A stretch of DNA of 64,000 nt, from the NCBI RefSeq assembly GCF_002443155.1, contig NZ_CP023667.1, positions 558,001 through 622,000 on the forward strand, written 5' to 3'. Under the pieces are notes generated by a model that was not told the origin of the DNA, searched no databases, and saw nothing but the letters and a program-made list of their open reading frames with translations. Below, one piece after another: positions 56,764 through 64,000 of this stretch. The stretch is from Alcaligenes faecalis (GTDB lineage Bacteria; Pseudomonadota; Gammaproteobacteria; Burkholderiales; Burkholderiaceae_B). A program made the position numbers and the translations under genes. The stretch's first letter is position 1. The number at the start of each line of letters is the position of its first letter.

Positions 56764-57351
56764 TCAGGACTTGATCAGCAATCCGCGCAGCAGCAAATCC
56801 AGTGCTGCCAGCCCCTTTGCCAGGCGAGCATCGCCGTCCTCTCCCTGCGCAATCCAGAATGCGGCTTCGGCCAGACTGCCGTAAATCAGGGAAGCCAGGA
56901 CGTGGGGATCGGCCTGTTCAATCCGGCCTTGATCCATCAGCACCTGAATCAGGCCTTCCATGGAACCTACACAATATTGATGCGATTCGGGTGAGGCGCC
57001 CCCCAGTACGGCCTTGGCATCGCACAAGACAATGCGCTGCATTTCCGGTTCCAGTGCCATTTCCAGATAGGCATGGCAGCGGCGTACAAACCCTTCCCAG
57101 GCATCGTCGGCATTGTTTGAAATAGCCTGCAGACGTTCGTCCATTTCCGCATCGATCTGATCGACCACCGCCGCCAGCAAACCTTTTTTGTCACCGAAGT
57201 GGTGGTAGAGGGCACCGCGTGTCAGGCCCGCCTGAGCCGTCAATTCGTCCATGGATGTGTCGGCATAACCACGGTCTGCAAAGAAAGTGCGAGCGGTGGT
57301 CAGCAGCGTGGCGCGGGTTTCTTCCATCTCGGCGCGGGTACGGCGTGCCAT
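56764..57351 (-). CDS. TetR/AcrR family transcriptional repressor
   Basis: 195 aa. Seen: an N-terminal TetR helix-turn-helix (about residues 10-57; MDELTAQAGLTRGALYHHF) with the usual TetR_N pattern, and a helical C-terminal ligand domain similar in composition to AcrR/TtgR. AAGGAG precedes the ATG. It is divergent from an MFS exporter gene with 133 bp between, containing three matching palindromes, so it most likely represses that exporter and itself and is released by an exported compound. Confidence 0.9.
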   Translation of the reverse strand: MARRTRAEMEETRATLLTTARTFFADRGYADTSMDELTAQAGLTRGALYHHFGDKKGLLAAVVDQIDAEMDERLQAISNNADDAWEGFVRRCHAYLEMALEPEMQRIVLCDAKAVLGGASPESHQYCVGSMEGLIQVLMDQGRIEQADPHVLASLIYGSLAEAAFWIAQGEDGDARLAKGLAALDLLLRGLLIKS

Positions 57352-57362
57352 AGTTTCTCCTT

Positions 57363-57379
57363 ACATACGGACTGAATGT
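57363..57379. promoter_or_regulatory. Putative TetR operator 1
   Basis: ACATAC-GGACT-GAATGT: 17 bp, matching ACATAC-N5-GTATGT with one mismatch. It lies just upstream of the TetR ribosome site. Confidence 0.6.
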
Positions 57380-57382
57380 ATA

Positions 57383-57411
57383 TTTACATGCACAGCGTAT
57401 GTATATATTAT
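57383..57411 (+). promoter_or_regulatory. Candidate promoter of the MFS exporter gene
   Basis: TTTACA (57383-57388), 17-bp spacer, TATTAT (57406-57411). Operator 2 fills the spacer, so a bound repressor would block RNA polymerase. Confidence 0.6.
57386..57402. promoter_or_regulatory. Putative TetR operator 2
   Basis: ACATGC-ACAGC-GTATGT: 17 bp, one mismatch to ACATAC-N5-GTATGT. It lies between the -35 and -10 boxes of the candidate promoter. Confidence 0.65.
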
Positions 57412-57416
57412 TTTAA

Positions 57417-57433
57417 ACATACGCCTTGTATGT
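57417..57433. promoter_or_regulatory. Putative TetR operator 3
   Basis: ACATAC-GCCTT-GTATGT: a perfect inverted repeat with 5-bp spacer. Its centre is 31 bp from that of operator 2, about three helical turns. Confidence 0.7.
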
Positions 57434-57484
57434 ATTGTCGATGCATCACCGTGTCGTGGCAAGCGGGCGTTCACGGAGAATGTA

Positions 57485-58687
57485 ATGGCTCAGCCTTATC
57501 GAGAACTTTTTGCCGCGCCCGGCGCACGGGGTTTTGCCCTGGCCGGGCTGCTGGCCCGGATTCCGCTGCCCATGATAGGGATAGGAATCATCACCATGCT
57601 GTCGCAACTGCGTGGCAGCTATGCCTTGGCGGGGGCGGTGTCCGCCTCTTTTGTCCTGACCTATGCGCTGGTGTCGCCGCAGGTGTCCCGTTGGGTGGAC
57701 CGGCGTGGGCAAAGCCGTGTTCTGCCGCTGGCAACAGCCATCAGTGTGCTGGGCCTGCTGCTCTTGTTGGGGGCGACCTGGTGGCAAGCGCCTGATTGGA
57801 TCTTGTTTGCAGGCGCGATGCTGGCCGGTTTCATGCCCAGCATGTCGGCCATGGTACGTGCCCGCTGGACGGCGATTTACCGTGGTCAGGATCGGTTGCA
57901 AACGGCTTATTCGCTGGAAACCGTGCTGGATGAAGTCACCTTTATTGCCGGGCCGCCCTTGTCAGTAGGTTTGGCTGTCGCGGTGTTCCCGCAAGCGGGT
58001 GTGCTGGCCGCTGCGCTATTGCTGGTAGCCGGCGTGTCGGCCCTTCTGCTGCAAAAAGGCAGTGAGCCGCCGATTCAGGTGCAGGAGCAGGGCAGTCGCC
58101 CTTCGGTGCTGCGTCTGAATAGCGTGCGTTTGCTGGCATTGCTGATGGTCGCCATGGGTGTGATCGTGGGCACCGTGGATATTGTCAGCGTGGCCTTTGC
58201 CGAGCAGATGGGGCAGCCGGGGGCGGCCAGTCTGGTGCTATCGGCTTACGCCTTGGGTTCTTGCGTAGCGGGTCTGGTGTTTGGTGGTTTGAAGCTGAAT
58301 ATCCCTTTGCACCGGCTATTGCTGTTGGGTGGTTTGGCTACCGCTGCCACGACCTTGCCTTTATTGCTGGTGGCCAGCGTGGCACAGCTGGCAGGGGCGG
58401 TCTTGCTGGCTGGTCTGTTTTTCGCTCCCACCATGATTGTGGCCATGTCGCTGGTCGAGCGTGTGGTGCCGGAGCAGCAATTAACCGAGGGCATGACCTG
58501 GCTGCTGGCTGGTCTGAATATCGGTGTAGCCATGGGTGCCGCCGCTTCGGGACAGATGGTGGATCAGGGCGGAGCCAGCTCCGGCTTTATGGTCGCGCTT
58601 TATGCCGCCGCTCTGATCGTCGTGCTTGCCTTGTGCAGCCATCAACGTTTGCGTACGCCTGGAACGGCCCGTTCCTGCGCTGTTTAG
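57485..58687 (+). CDS. MFS transporter, probable efflux pump
   Basis: 400 aa major facilitator with about 12 hydrophobic helices. Seen: an A-motif-like loop between helices 2 and 3 (RWVDRRGQSRVLP, about residues 68-80) and Gly-rich helices typical of drug/H+ antiporters. The frame is open from 57287, but ATG 57485, with GGAG upstream, gives a normal N-terminus and leaves the regulatory region free. The divergent TetR gene and the operators suggest inducible efflux. The next MFS gene follows after 24 bp. Confidence 0.85.
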   Translation: MAQPYRELFAAPGARGFALAGLLARIPLPMIGIGIITMLSQLRGSYALAGAVSASFVLTYALVSPQVSRWVDRRGQSRVLPLATAISVLGLLLLLGATWWQAPDWILFAGAMLAGFMPSMSAMVRARWTAIYRGQDRLQTAYSLETVLDEVTFIAGPPLSVGLAVAVFPQAGVLAAALLLVAGVSALLLQKGSEPPIQVQEQGSRPSVLRLNSVRLLALLMVAMGVIVGTVDIVSVAFAEQMGQPGAASLVLSAYALGSCVAGLVFGGLKLNIPLHRLLLLGGLATAATTLPLLLVASVAQLAGAVLLAGLFFAPTMIVAMSLVERVVPEQQLTEGMTWLLAGLNIGVAMGAAASGQMVDQGGASSGFMVALYAAALIVVLALCSHQRLRTPGTARSCAV

Positions 58688-58711
58688 CCTTCTTTCCTCG
58701 AATATTTAGCA

Positions 58712-59899
58712 ATGAATACTTCTTCTTTATCCATGGCCGTGCAGCCTGGCAAACGGCAGTCCTGGTTGGCGGTTAGCGCTGTTGGCTTGGCCACCTTTTC
58801 AGTCGTCACCACGGAAATGTTGCCCGTAGGTTTGTTGACCTCCATTGCAGACAGTTTGCAGACCTCTACAGGGACGGCGGGTTTGCTGATTTCCCTGCCT
58901 GCCTTATTGGCCGCCTTGTTTGCGCCGCTGGTGGTGCTGGCTTCCGGCGGCGTTGACAGGCGACGCATCCTGTGTGGATTGCTGGCCTTGTTGGTGATGG
59001 CCAATATTGCGTCTGCCCTGGCTCCCAGCATCGTCTGGATGCTGGCCGCCCGTGTACTGGTCGGCTTTTGCATGGGCGGTATCTGGGCCATTGCAGGTGG
59101 TCTGGCTTCCCGTCTTGTTCCGGCTCAGTCAGTAGGTTTGGCAACCTCGATCATTTTTGGTGGGGTTGCCGCCGCTTCTGTATTGGGTGTGCCATTGGGC
59201 GCCTTGATGGGCGATCTGCTTGGGTGGCGCTGGGCGTTTGGTGGCATGGCGTTACTGAGCGCTTTGGTGCTGATCTTCCATCTGGCCGTGATTCCTTTTT
59301 TGTCCGTATCGCGCTCGACCACATGGCGCCAGTTCGCCGAGCAATTGGGCAATCGGCGGTTATGGTTTGGCCTGCTGCTGACCGTGATCCTGGTTGCGGG
59401 GCATTTCAGCGCGTTTACCTTTGTGCGACCTCTTTTGCTGTCTGCTTCGGGCATAGGCTCTGAATGGATAGGGGGCTTGCTGTTCGCTTATGGTGTGGCC
59501 GGGATTGCAGGCAACTTCCTGATCGGGATTTCGGCGGCGCAACGCACTGAAGCCAGCTTGATGGCGATAGCGTTGGGTCTAAGCATCACTGCTTTGCTTT
59601 TCTTGACAGTGGGTGGTTCACCGCTGAGTGGAGGTGCGATTTTGCTGCTTTGGGGCCTGGCGTATGGCGGGGTGTCGGTAGGGCTGATGAGCTGGATGAT
59701 GAAGGCTGCTGCCAACGCGGTTGAGGTAGCCACCGCGTTGTACGTGGCTGTCTTCAATATCGGCATAGGGCTTGGCTCCTGGCTGGGTGGGCAGTTTGTG
59801 GATGCCTATGGCTTGAATGCAAATCTGGGGCTGGCTGGCCTGGCCTCTTTTGTTGTGTTTTTGCTGCTTTTCGGAGCAATTTTGCGACAAAAAACCTGA
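58712..59899 (+). CDS. MFS transporter (DHA1/YdhP-AraJ type)
   Basis: 395 aa, 12 predicted helices. Seen: a VTTEMLPVGLL stretch in helix 1 (about residues 31-41) typical of the DHA1 group with AraJ/YdhP/NepI, the loop 2-3 motif GGVDRRRIL and an LVGFCMGGIWAIAGGLA segment in helix 4. The exported substrate is unknown. It follows the first MFS gene by 24 bp on the same strand, so both are probably under the TetR repressor. Confidence 0.83.
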   Translation: MNTSSLSMAVQPGKRQSWLAVSAVGLATFSVVTTEMLPVGLLTSIADSLQTSTGTAGLLISLPALLAALFAPLVVLASGGVDRRRILCGLLALLVMANIASALAPSIVWMLAARVLVGFCMGGIWAIAGGLASRLVPAQSVGLATSIIFGGVAAASVLGVPLGALMGDLLGWRWAFGGMALLSALVLIFHLAVIPFLSVSRSTTWRQFAEQLGNRRLWFGLLLTVILVAGHFSAFTFVRPLLLSASGIGSEWIGGLLFAYGVAGIAGNFLIGISAAQRTEASLMAIALGLSITALLFLTVGGSPLSGGAILLLWGLAYGGVSVGLMSWMMKAAANAVEVATALYVAVFNIGIGLGSWLGGQFVDAYGLNANLGLAGLASFVVFLLLFGAILRQKT

Positions 59900-59902
59900 G
59901 CG

Positions 59903-59937
59903 AAAAAACAGGGCCCGGACTGATTTTCCCGGGCCTG
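59903..59937 (-). terminator. Minus-strand terminator-like hairpin
   Basis: On the minus strand: stem CAGGCCCGG/CCGGG(C)CCTG with one bulge and a 10-nt loop, followed directly by T6. On the plus strand the run is A and lies before the stem, so it fits only minus-strand transcription, where no annotated gene exists. A 23-codon minus-strand frame (59956-60027) ends 19 bp upstream of it. Confidence 0.5.
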
Positions 59938-60119
59938 CAAGGACGCAAGCGCGGGTTATTGCTTATTGGAGTCTTGAAGGAGCGCTGCGACGATGTCTGT
60001 CAGAACTCCTTGAAATATTCTGTACATTGTTATGTTGTACGGTATAGGGATGCTTTCTGGCTGACCTCCTCTTATGGGCACACAATGTCGGTATGGGTGG
60101 TCTTAATTAAGGGCCTTGT

Positions 60120-60398
60120 ATGACGCAACTTCAGCGCTCCATTACTATTCCGCAGCTCAACCCCACTATTTGGAACACTCTTGAGCTCGTGCGCTTACGC
60201 CAAACTCCCTGGCACAAGAAACAAGCTGTTTTCGAACAATTACAGTCGCTGGGATTAGTCCAAGCCATCCCTCAAACGACGCAGACTCCTTCCCCTTTTC
60301 CCGCTCCCCTGATAGCCATGTTGACCGAAGAAGGGCGGCAATTGCTGGAAGCCCGATCCAATCACCAAGAGGCCTTGATCAAGCTTCTGGATGCTTGA
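60120..60398 (+). CDS. Small protein of unknown function
   Basis: 92 aa, no family recognised. The N-terminal half is helical with basic residues (LRQTPWHKKQAVFEQL); a Pro/Thr linker (about 52-64, TTQTPSPFPAP) follows; the C-terminus MLTEEGRQLLEA resembles the last helix of winged-helix proteins. Codons CAA, ACT, ATT, CTT and TTA are more frequent than in the neighbours, so it may be a recent arrival or a lowly expressed gene. The 220-bp upstream gap has no clear promoter. The 139 bp downstream hold overlapping hairpins (CTTGTCC/GGACAAG at 60426-60445) and the next promoter. Confidence 0.55.
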   Translation: MTQLQRSITIPQLNPTIWNTLELVRLRQTPWHKKQAVFEQLQSLGLVQAIPQTTQTPSPFPAPLIAMLTEEGRQLLEARSNHQEALIKLLDA

Positions 60399-60504
60399 CC
60401 CCTTGGCTTGAGCTGGCTTGGCTGGCTTGTCCCTTGCCGGACAAGTCCGGCCGCTTGCCCTCTTTGAAAACGCGCCGGGTCCGTGACGCCCGGGCCGAAA
60501 ACTG

Positions 60505-60510
60505 TATAAT
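60505..60510 (+). promoter_or_regulatory. -10 box of the radical SAM/UdgX operon
   Basis: A perfect TATAAT at 60505-60510, preceded by TG. The -35 region at the 17-bp distance (CGTGAC, 60482-60487) is weak. The predicted transcript starts near 60517, inside the LexA-like box. Confidence 0.55.
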
Positions 60511-60511
60511 G

Positions 60512-60527
60512 CTGGTTTTATATACAG
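60512..60527. promoter_or_regulatory. LexA-like (SOS) box
   Basis: CTGG-TTTTATAT-ACAG, seven of eight conserved bases of CTGT-N8-ACAG with the right spacing and an AT-rich centre, followed by TA as in many SOS boxes. It overlaps the expected transcription start of a gene pair with DNA-repair domains, and lies 11 bp before the ATG at 60538. Confidence 0.6.
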
Positions 60528-60537
60528 TATTTCGATC

Positions 60538-61743
60538 ATGGAGCTATCGCGCAAACTCGAAATTCTGGCCGATGCGGCAAAGTACGATGCCTCTTGCGCC
60601 AGCAGTGCCGCGCCTAAACGGGATTCCCGTGGGCGTACGGGCTTGGGTGCCAGTACCGGTGCCGGTATTTGCCATAGCTTTACGCCGGACGGGCGCTGCG
60701 TGTCGCTGCTCAAGATACTGCTGACCAATTTTTGCCAGTATGACTGCCTGTATTGCGTGAACCGGCGCTCCAGCAACGTGCCACGCGCGCGTTTCCGGCC
60801 GGCGGAAGTGGTGGATCTGACGTTGGATTTTTATCGGCGCAACTATATAGATGGTCTGTTCCTGAGCTCGGGCATCATACGAAGCTCGGACTACACCATG
60901 GAGAGTCTGGTCGAGGTGGCGCGCTCCCTGCGCGAAGATCACCATTTTCGTGGCTACATCCACCTTAAAACCATTCCGGATGCCGATCCGCAGTTGATCA
61001 CGCTGGCTGGTCATTATGCAGACCGACTCAGCGTCAATATCGAACTTCCTACGGATGCGGGCCTGCATCGCCTGGCGCCCGAGAAAAGTGGCCACACGAT
61101 CAAGCGGGCGATGGGGGTGATCCGTCTTGCCCAGGAGCAGGCGCAGGAAGAAAAACTTCCCAAGGTACCCGCCGGACAAAGCACGCAAATGATTGTGGGT
61201 GCGGATGCGGCGGACGACCGCAATATCTTGCAAACAGCGCAAAATCTGTACGGTGCCTACAAGCTCAAGCGGGTGTATTACTCTGCGTTCAGTCCTATTC
61301 CGGATAGTTCGTCGGCGCTTCCCGCACAGCCGCCACCGCTCCTGCGAGAGCATCGGCTGTATCAGGCCGATTTCTTGCTGCGTAGTTACGGTTTTCGGGC
61401 CGAGGAGCTGTTTCAGGACAAGGGCGATTTGCCCTTGGATATTGATCCCAAATTGTCATGGGCCTTGTCCAACCGGGCCGTATTTCCGGTGGATCTGAAC
61501 CGGGCGCCGGAGCGCCTGATTGCTCGTGTGCCCGGCATTGGTGTCCGTAATGCCAAGCGTTTGGTCGAGTTGCGTCAGATGCGGGCTATCCGGTATCAGG
61601 ATCTGATCCGTTTACGTTGCTCCATCAAAACATTGCAGCCCTTTGTCGTGGTACAGGATTACCGTCCTGGCCTTGCCGACGCGACGTCCGACAAATTGCG
61701 GCGCATGCTGTCGACCAATCCGCAGCAATTGAGTCTCTTATGA
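60538..61743 (+). CDS. Putative DNA modification/repair radical SAM protein
   Basis: 401 aa. Seen: the radical SAM cluster motif CxxxCxxC at Cys66, Cys70 and Cys73, a TIM-barrel-type core to about residue 280, and a C-terminal helix-hairpin-helix (ARVPGIGVRNAKRLVELR, about 330-347) that suggests DNA binding. This corresponds to the family I know as rSAM_link_UDG (TIGR03916), found beside uracil-DNA-glycosylase-like genes; its reaction is not known to me. No clear ribosome site precedes ATG 60538; the leader would be about 20 nt. It is followed 49 bp later by the UdgX gene. Confidence 0.85.
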   Translation: MELSRKLEILADAAKYDASCASSAAPKRDSRGRTGLGASTGAGICHSFTPDGRCVSLLKILLTNFCQYDCLYCVNRRSSNVPRARFRPAEVVDLTLDFYRRNYIDGLFLSSGIIRSSDYTMESLVEVARSLREDHHFRGYIHLKTIPDADPQLITLAGHYADRLSVNIELPTDAGLHRLAPEKSGHTIKRAMGVIRLAQEQAQEEKLPKVPAGQSTQMIVGADAADDRNILQTAQNLYGAYKLKRVYYSAFSPIPDSSSALPAQPPPLLREHRLYQADFLLRSYGFRAEELFQDKGDLPLDIDPKLSWALSNRAVFPVDLNRAPERLIARVPGIGVRNAKRLVELRQMRAIRYQDLIRLRCSIKTLQPFVVVQDYRPGLADATSDKLRRMLSTNPQQLSLL

Positions 61744-61792
61744 GTACGCTCTGTTCGCCGGCCGGGTTTGTTCCTGACGATGGGGGGCGAGC

Positions 61793-63280
61793 ATGGTGAG
61801 CTTGCAGGTTGACGGCGGCTATAGCGCCTGGCGTGAGCAAGCCTTGCGCGCTCTGGCGGCAGGCTGGTCACCAGAGCAGCTTTGCTGGAGTGAAAAAAGT
61901 CGGGAGGCGGGCGCGGCCAGCCAGCAGATGGGCTTGGATTACGAGCTGTCTTCTCCTGTGTCCTCTATGTCCTTGCGGGAGCCGCAGGTCTGTGAGCCGA
62001 ACGCCGAGTTTGCCGTTCGCATTTCGAAAGGGCTGAGCGCCTTGCTGCAGGATGCCGCCTTGTGTCGTACTCCGGAGCGTTGGGCCTTGCTCTACCGCGT
62101 GTTGTGGCGTTGGCACCATGGCGAGCGCAGTGTGGCGTCTGTGGCTGATGAGGATGGGGCCCGCTTATATGAAATGGCGAAAGCCGTGCGCAAGGAAAAG
62201 CACGACATGATGGCGTACGTACGGTTTCGCCATTGCGGGCAGGGCAAGCGGCCCGAGTATTGGGCCTGGTTCGAGCCCGAGCACGAGGTGCTGGAGTGGA
62301 TTGCCGACTATTTCTCCAAACGTATGGGGAGCACCTCCTGGTGCATCGCGACGCCACAACGTGTGGCGCTGTGGGATGGTGAAAACTTGCAGCTGCGTGA
62401 TGCGCCTGAGAATGTGGATGAATTACGCAGCGGTCCGTCGGACGATCAGGTGGAAGCCTTGTGGTTACGTTATTACCGGAGCATTTTTAATCCTGCACGT
62501 CTGAATGAAACGGCCTTGCAGCAGAGCATGCCTGTGCGATTCTGGAAAGGTTTGCCTGAAGCAAGCCTGATTCCCGCCATGGTCAGTGAAGCGCGTAACG
62601 GGGCGCGGCGAGTCGGACAGTCTGGTCTTGTTGCCCGGATGCCGGGCAAGTCGGTAGCGGTGACGGCTGATTCTGCCCAGCCCATCCGGGGTGAATTGTC
62701 TGTGCTGGAGCGTTGCCGGCGATGTGGTCTATGGGAAAACGCGACGCAGGCCGTGCCGGGAGAAGGCCCGACAACAGCCCGCATGATGTTGCTGGGCGAG
62801 CAGCCGGGCGACCACGAGGATTTGGCTGGCCGTGTTTTTGTCGGGCCAGCCGGGCAGGTTCTGGATCAGGCCTTGCAGCGTGCAGGCCTTGACCGCGACC
62901 AGCTGTATGTAAGTAACGCCGTCAAACACTTCAAATGGGAAGGGCGTGGCAGGCAGCGTTTGCATGTCATTCCATCCCCGGCTGAAGTGCAGGCATGCGG
63001 ACATTGGTTGCGGGAAGAGCTGGCGCAGCTTGAGCCTGCCGTCATCGTCACTCTGGGAGCGACTGCCCTGACGGCCTTGTTGGGCTCAAAGGCGCGATTG
63101 GCTGATTTCCTGTCCAAACCCTTTTTGTGGGGCCAGACGTGGGTTATTGCGACCTGGCATCCTTCCTATGCCTTGCGTGTGCAGAATGCCGCCCGGCAAG
63201 AGGAAATTGTCAGTGGCATTGCCCAGGCCATGCAAATGGGGTGGCAGCTGGCCAATGCGCCCACGGCTGATGGCGCTTGA
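61793..63280 (+). CDS. DUF4130-UdgX fusion, uracil-DNA binding protein
   Basis: 495 aa two-domain protein. Residues about 80-250 match the DUF4130/SAM-linked domain (YRVLWRWHHGERSV, MAYVRFRH, TSWCIATP). Residues about 300-495 are a UdgX-type uracil-DNA glycosylase: CRRC (Fe-S cysteines), GEQPGDHED at 335-343 and the loop RQRLHVIPS with His391. In mycobacterial UdgX the matching KRRIH loop His bonds covalently to the abasic site after uracil removal, so the same suicide chemistry is expected. RBS is GGGGGCGAGC. It ends 9 bp from the convergent folK. Confidence 0.87.
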   Translation: MVSLQVDGGYSAWREQALRALAAGWSPEQLCWSEKSREAGAASQQMGLDYELSSPVSSMSLREPQVCEPNAEFAVRISKGLSALLQDAALCRTPERWALLYRVLWRWHHGERSVASVADEDGARLYEMAKAVRKEKHDMMAYVRFRHCGQGKRPEYWAWFEPEHEVLEWIADYFSKRMGSTSWCIATPQRVALWDGENLQLRDAPENVDELRSGPSDDQVEALWLRYYRSIFNPARLNETALQQSMPVRFWKGLPEASLIPAMVSEARNGARRVGQSGLVARMPGKSVAVTADSAQPIRGELSVLERCRRCGLWENATQAVPGEGPTTARMMLLGEQPGDHEDLAGRVFVGPAGQVLDQALQRAGLDRDQLYVSNAVKHFKWEGRGRQRLHVIPSPAEVQACGHWLREELAQLEPAVIVTLGATALTALLGSKARLADFLSKPFLWGQTWVIATWHPSYALRVQNAARQEEIVSGIAQAMQMGWQLANAPTADGA

Positions 63281-63289
63281 AAGCGGACA

Positions 63290-63775
63290 CTAGGGCAGCC
63301 GCCGGATCTCCTGGTCTTGCACCGTGCTCAGCAATTCCTTCACGCTGCCTTGAGTCAACTCAAGTTCAGGGGCCAGGTCTGCCAGCGGAACCAGCACAAA
63401 GGCACGCTCGTGCATGCGGGGATGGGGCACGATCAACCGTTCCGTATTAATCTGCTCTTGCCCGTAAAGCAGCAAGTCTAGATCCAGGGTACGGGGTGCA
63501 TTACGGTACAGGCGCGTGCGGCCGTGCTCTTGTTCGATGTGTTGCAGACGGTCCAGCAAATTCTCGGGAGCCAGAGTGCAGGTGAAGCGGACGACTGTAT
63601 TGACGTAATCCGGACCACTGGAATCGACGGGAGCCGTGCTGTAGAAATGGGCCAGCGTCAGATCCTGGATGCCAGCAGTAGCGGCCAGTTCTGCCGCCGC
63701 TGTTTCCAGAGTTTGTCGTGCTTCGCCCAGATTCGCGCCCATGGCAACAAAAACGGTGTTGCTGCCTGGAATCAC
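63290..63775 (-). CDS. folK: 6-hydroxymethyl-7,8-dihydropterin pyrophosphokinase FolK
   Basis: 161 aa enzyme of folate synthesis. Seen: VFVAMGANLGEARQTL near the N-terminus, the FYSTAPVD substrate loop, and the signature RTLDLDLLLYG at about residues 95-105 followed by PHPRMHERAFVLVPL. The start is GTG at 63775, overlapping the pcnB stop by 4 bp (GTGA), a common pcnB-folK operon arrangement. Confidence 0.95.
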   Translation of the reverse strand: MIPGSNTVFVAMGANLGEARQTLETAAAELAATAGIQDLTLAHFYSTAPVDSSGPDYVNTVVRFTCTLAPENLLDRLQHIEQEHGRTRLYRNAPRTLDLDLLLYGQEQINTERLIVPHPRMHERAFVLVPLADLAPELELTQGSVKELLSTVQDQEIRRLP

Positions 63776-64000
63776 GATTCGCTTCCGCCTGCCGCGTTGC
63801 TGCGTTTGGCATTGGAGCGACGGCGACGGGTACGACGCTGGCCGCTGCGCGAGCCAGTGGCGGCGGTGCCAGCGGGTTTACGCACGGCAATCATATTGCT
63901 GCGTTCTTCGTCGCCCGCATCAGCCAGATCCATCCACCACTGTGCCTGCACGCTATCCACCTCTTTGGCTTCGGCGCGTAGTTGTAAAAAGTCCACAGCG
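63772..64000 (-). CDS. pcnB: Poly(A) polymerase PcnB, C-terminal part (truncated by window edge)
   Basis: Only about the last 76 residues are present; the gene continues beyond 64000. Seen: DFLQLRAEAKEVDSVQAQWW, matching the YDFLLLRAE...WW end of the PcnB core, then a Ser/Arg-rich basic tail (SGQRRTRRRRSNAKR) typical of PcnB C-termini. It adds poly(A) to RNA 3' ends and promotes decay. It overlaps folK by 4 bp. Confidence 0.8.
   Translation of the reverse strand, partial: AVDFLQLRAEAKEVDSVQAQWWMDLADAGDEERSNMIAVRKPAGTAATGSRSGQRRTRRRRSNAKRSNAAGGSES

Noticed and set aside
57287..57484. N-terminal extension of the MFS transporter frame
   Set aside because: It would overlap the TetR gene and run through the operators; ATG 57485 with a ribosome site gives a normal transporter.
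1..64000. Mobile elements, prophage, CRISPR or rRNA
   Set aside because: No transposase, integrase, phage structural gene, repeat-spacer array or rRNA segment was seen on either strand; the window appears to be stable core genome.

Overview
The window looks like a core chromosomal segment of a betaproteobacterium of the Burkholderiales, most likely Alcaligenaceae (Alcaligenes/Bordetella/Achromobacter type). The grounds are a fused murE-murF gene, the order of the division and cell wall (dcw) cluster, a DUF721 gene plus an M23 peptidase gene between lpxC and secA, and a moderately high GC content by eye. No insertion sequence, prophage, rRNA operon or CRISPR array is visible. The placement is inference from gene content; no search was run.

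Layout. 1-17.7 kb: dcw cluster on the plus strand (rsmH, ftsL, ftsI, murEF, mraY, murD, ftsW, murG, murC, ddl, ftsQ, ftsA, ftsZ, lpxC), mostly joined by 4-bp ATGA overlaps. 17.7-22.1 kb: DUF721 (minus), M23 peptidase and secA. 22.2-31.3 kb: housekeeping metabolism (DUF1932-type dehydrogenase, mgtE, YciA thioesterase, M20 amidohydrolase, fadD, inositol phosphatase, mnmC). 31.4-33.6 kb: a GH31-like protein that appears to lack its catalytic residues. 33.87 kb: tRNA-Lys(UUU) with its own promoter and terminator. 34.2-39.4 kb: two uptake systems, metNIQ and glnH-glnP-glnQ. 39.5-42.1 kb (minus): a membrane coiled-coil protein and the amgK-murU cell wall recycling pair. 42.2-46.8 kb: lptD-surA-rsmA for outer-membrane biogenesis. 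47.0-54.0 kb (minus): a fused SpmA/SpmB-type membrane protein, then the operon glyQ-glyS-gmhB-plsC-ygjP-like-gloA. 54.3-56.6 kb: a crotonase and a class I fumarase. 56.8-59.9 kb: a TetR regulator divergent from two MFS exporters, with three operator-like palindromes between them. 60.1-63.3 kb: a small unknown gene and a two-gene putative DNA repair/modification operon (radical SAM plus DUF4130-UdgX fusion) behind a LexA-like box. 63.3-64 kb (minus): folK and the 3' end of pcnB.

The main theme is envelope construction: peptidoglycan precursor synthesis, septal synthesis, lipid A commitment (lpxC), LPS export (lptD), LPS heptose supply (gmhB), protein export (secA), outer-membrane protein folding (surA) and muropeptide sugar recycling (amgK-murU). 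The most unusual loci are the radical SAM/UdgX operon with its SOS-like box, the GH31 pseudoenzyme, the GlnP permease with about 60 extra residues, and the three-operator TetR/MFS control region.
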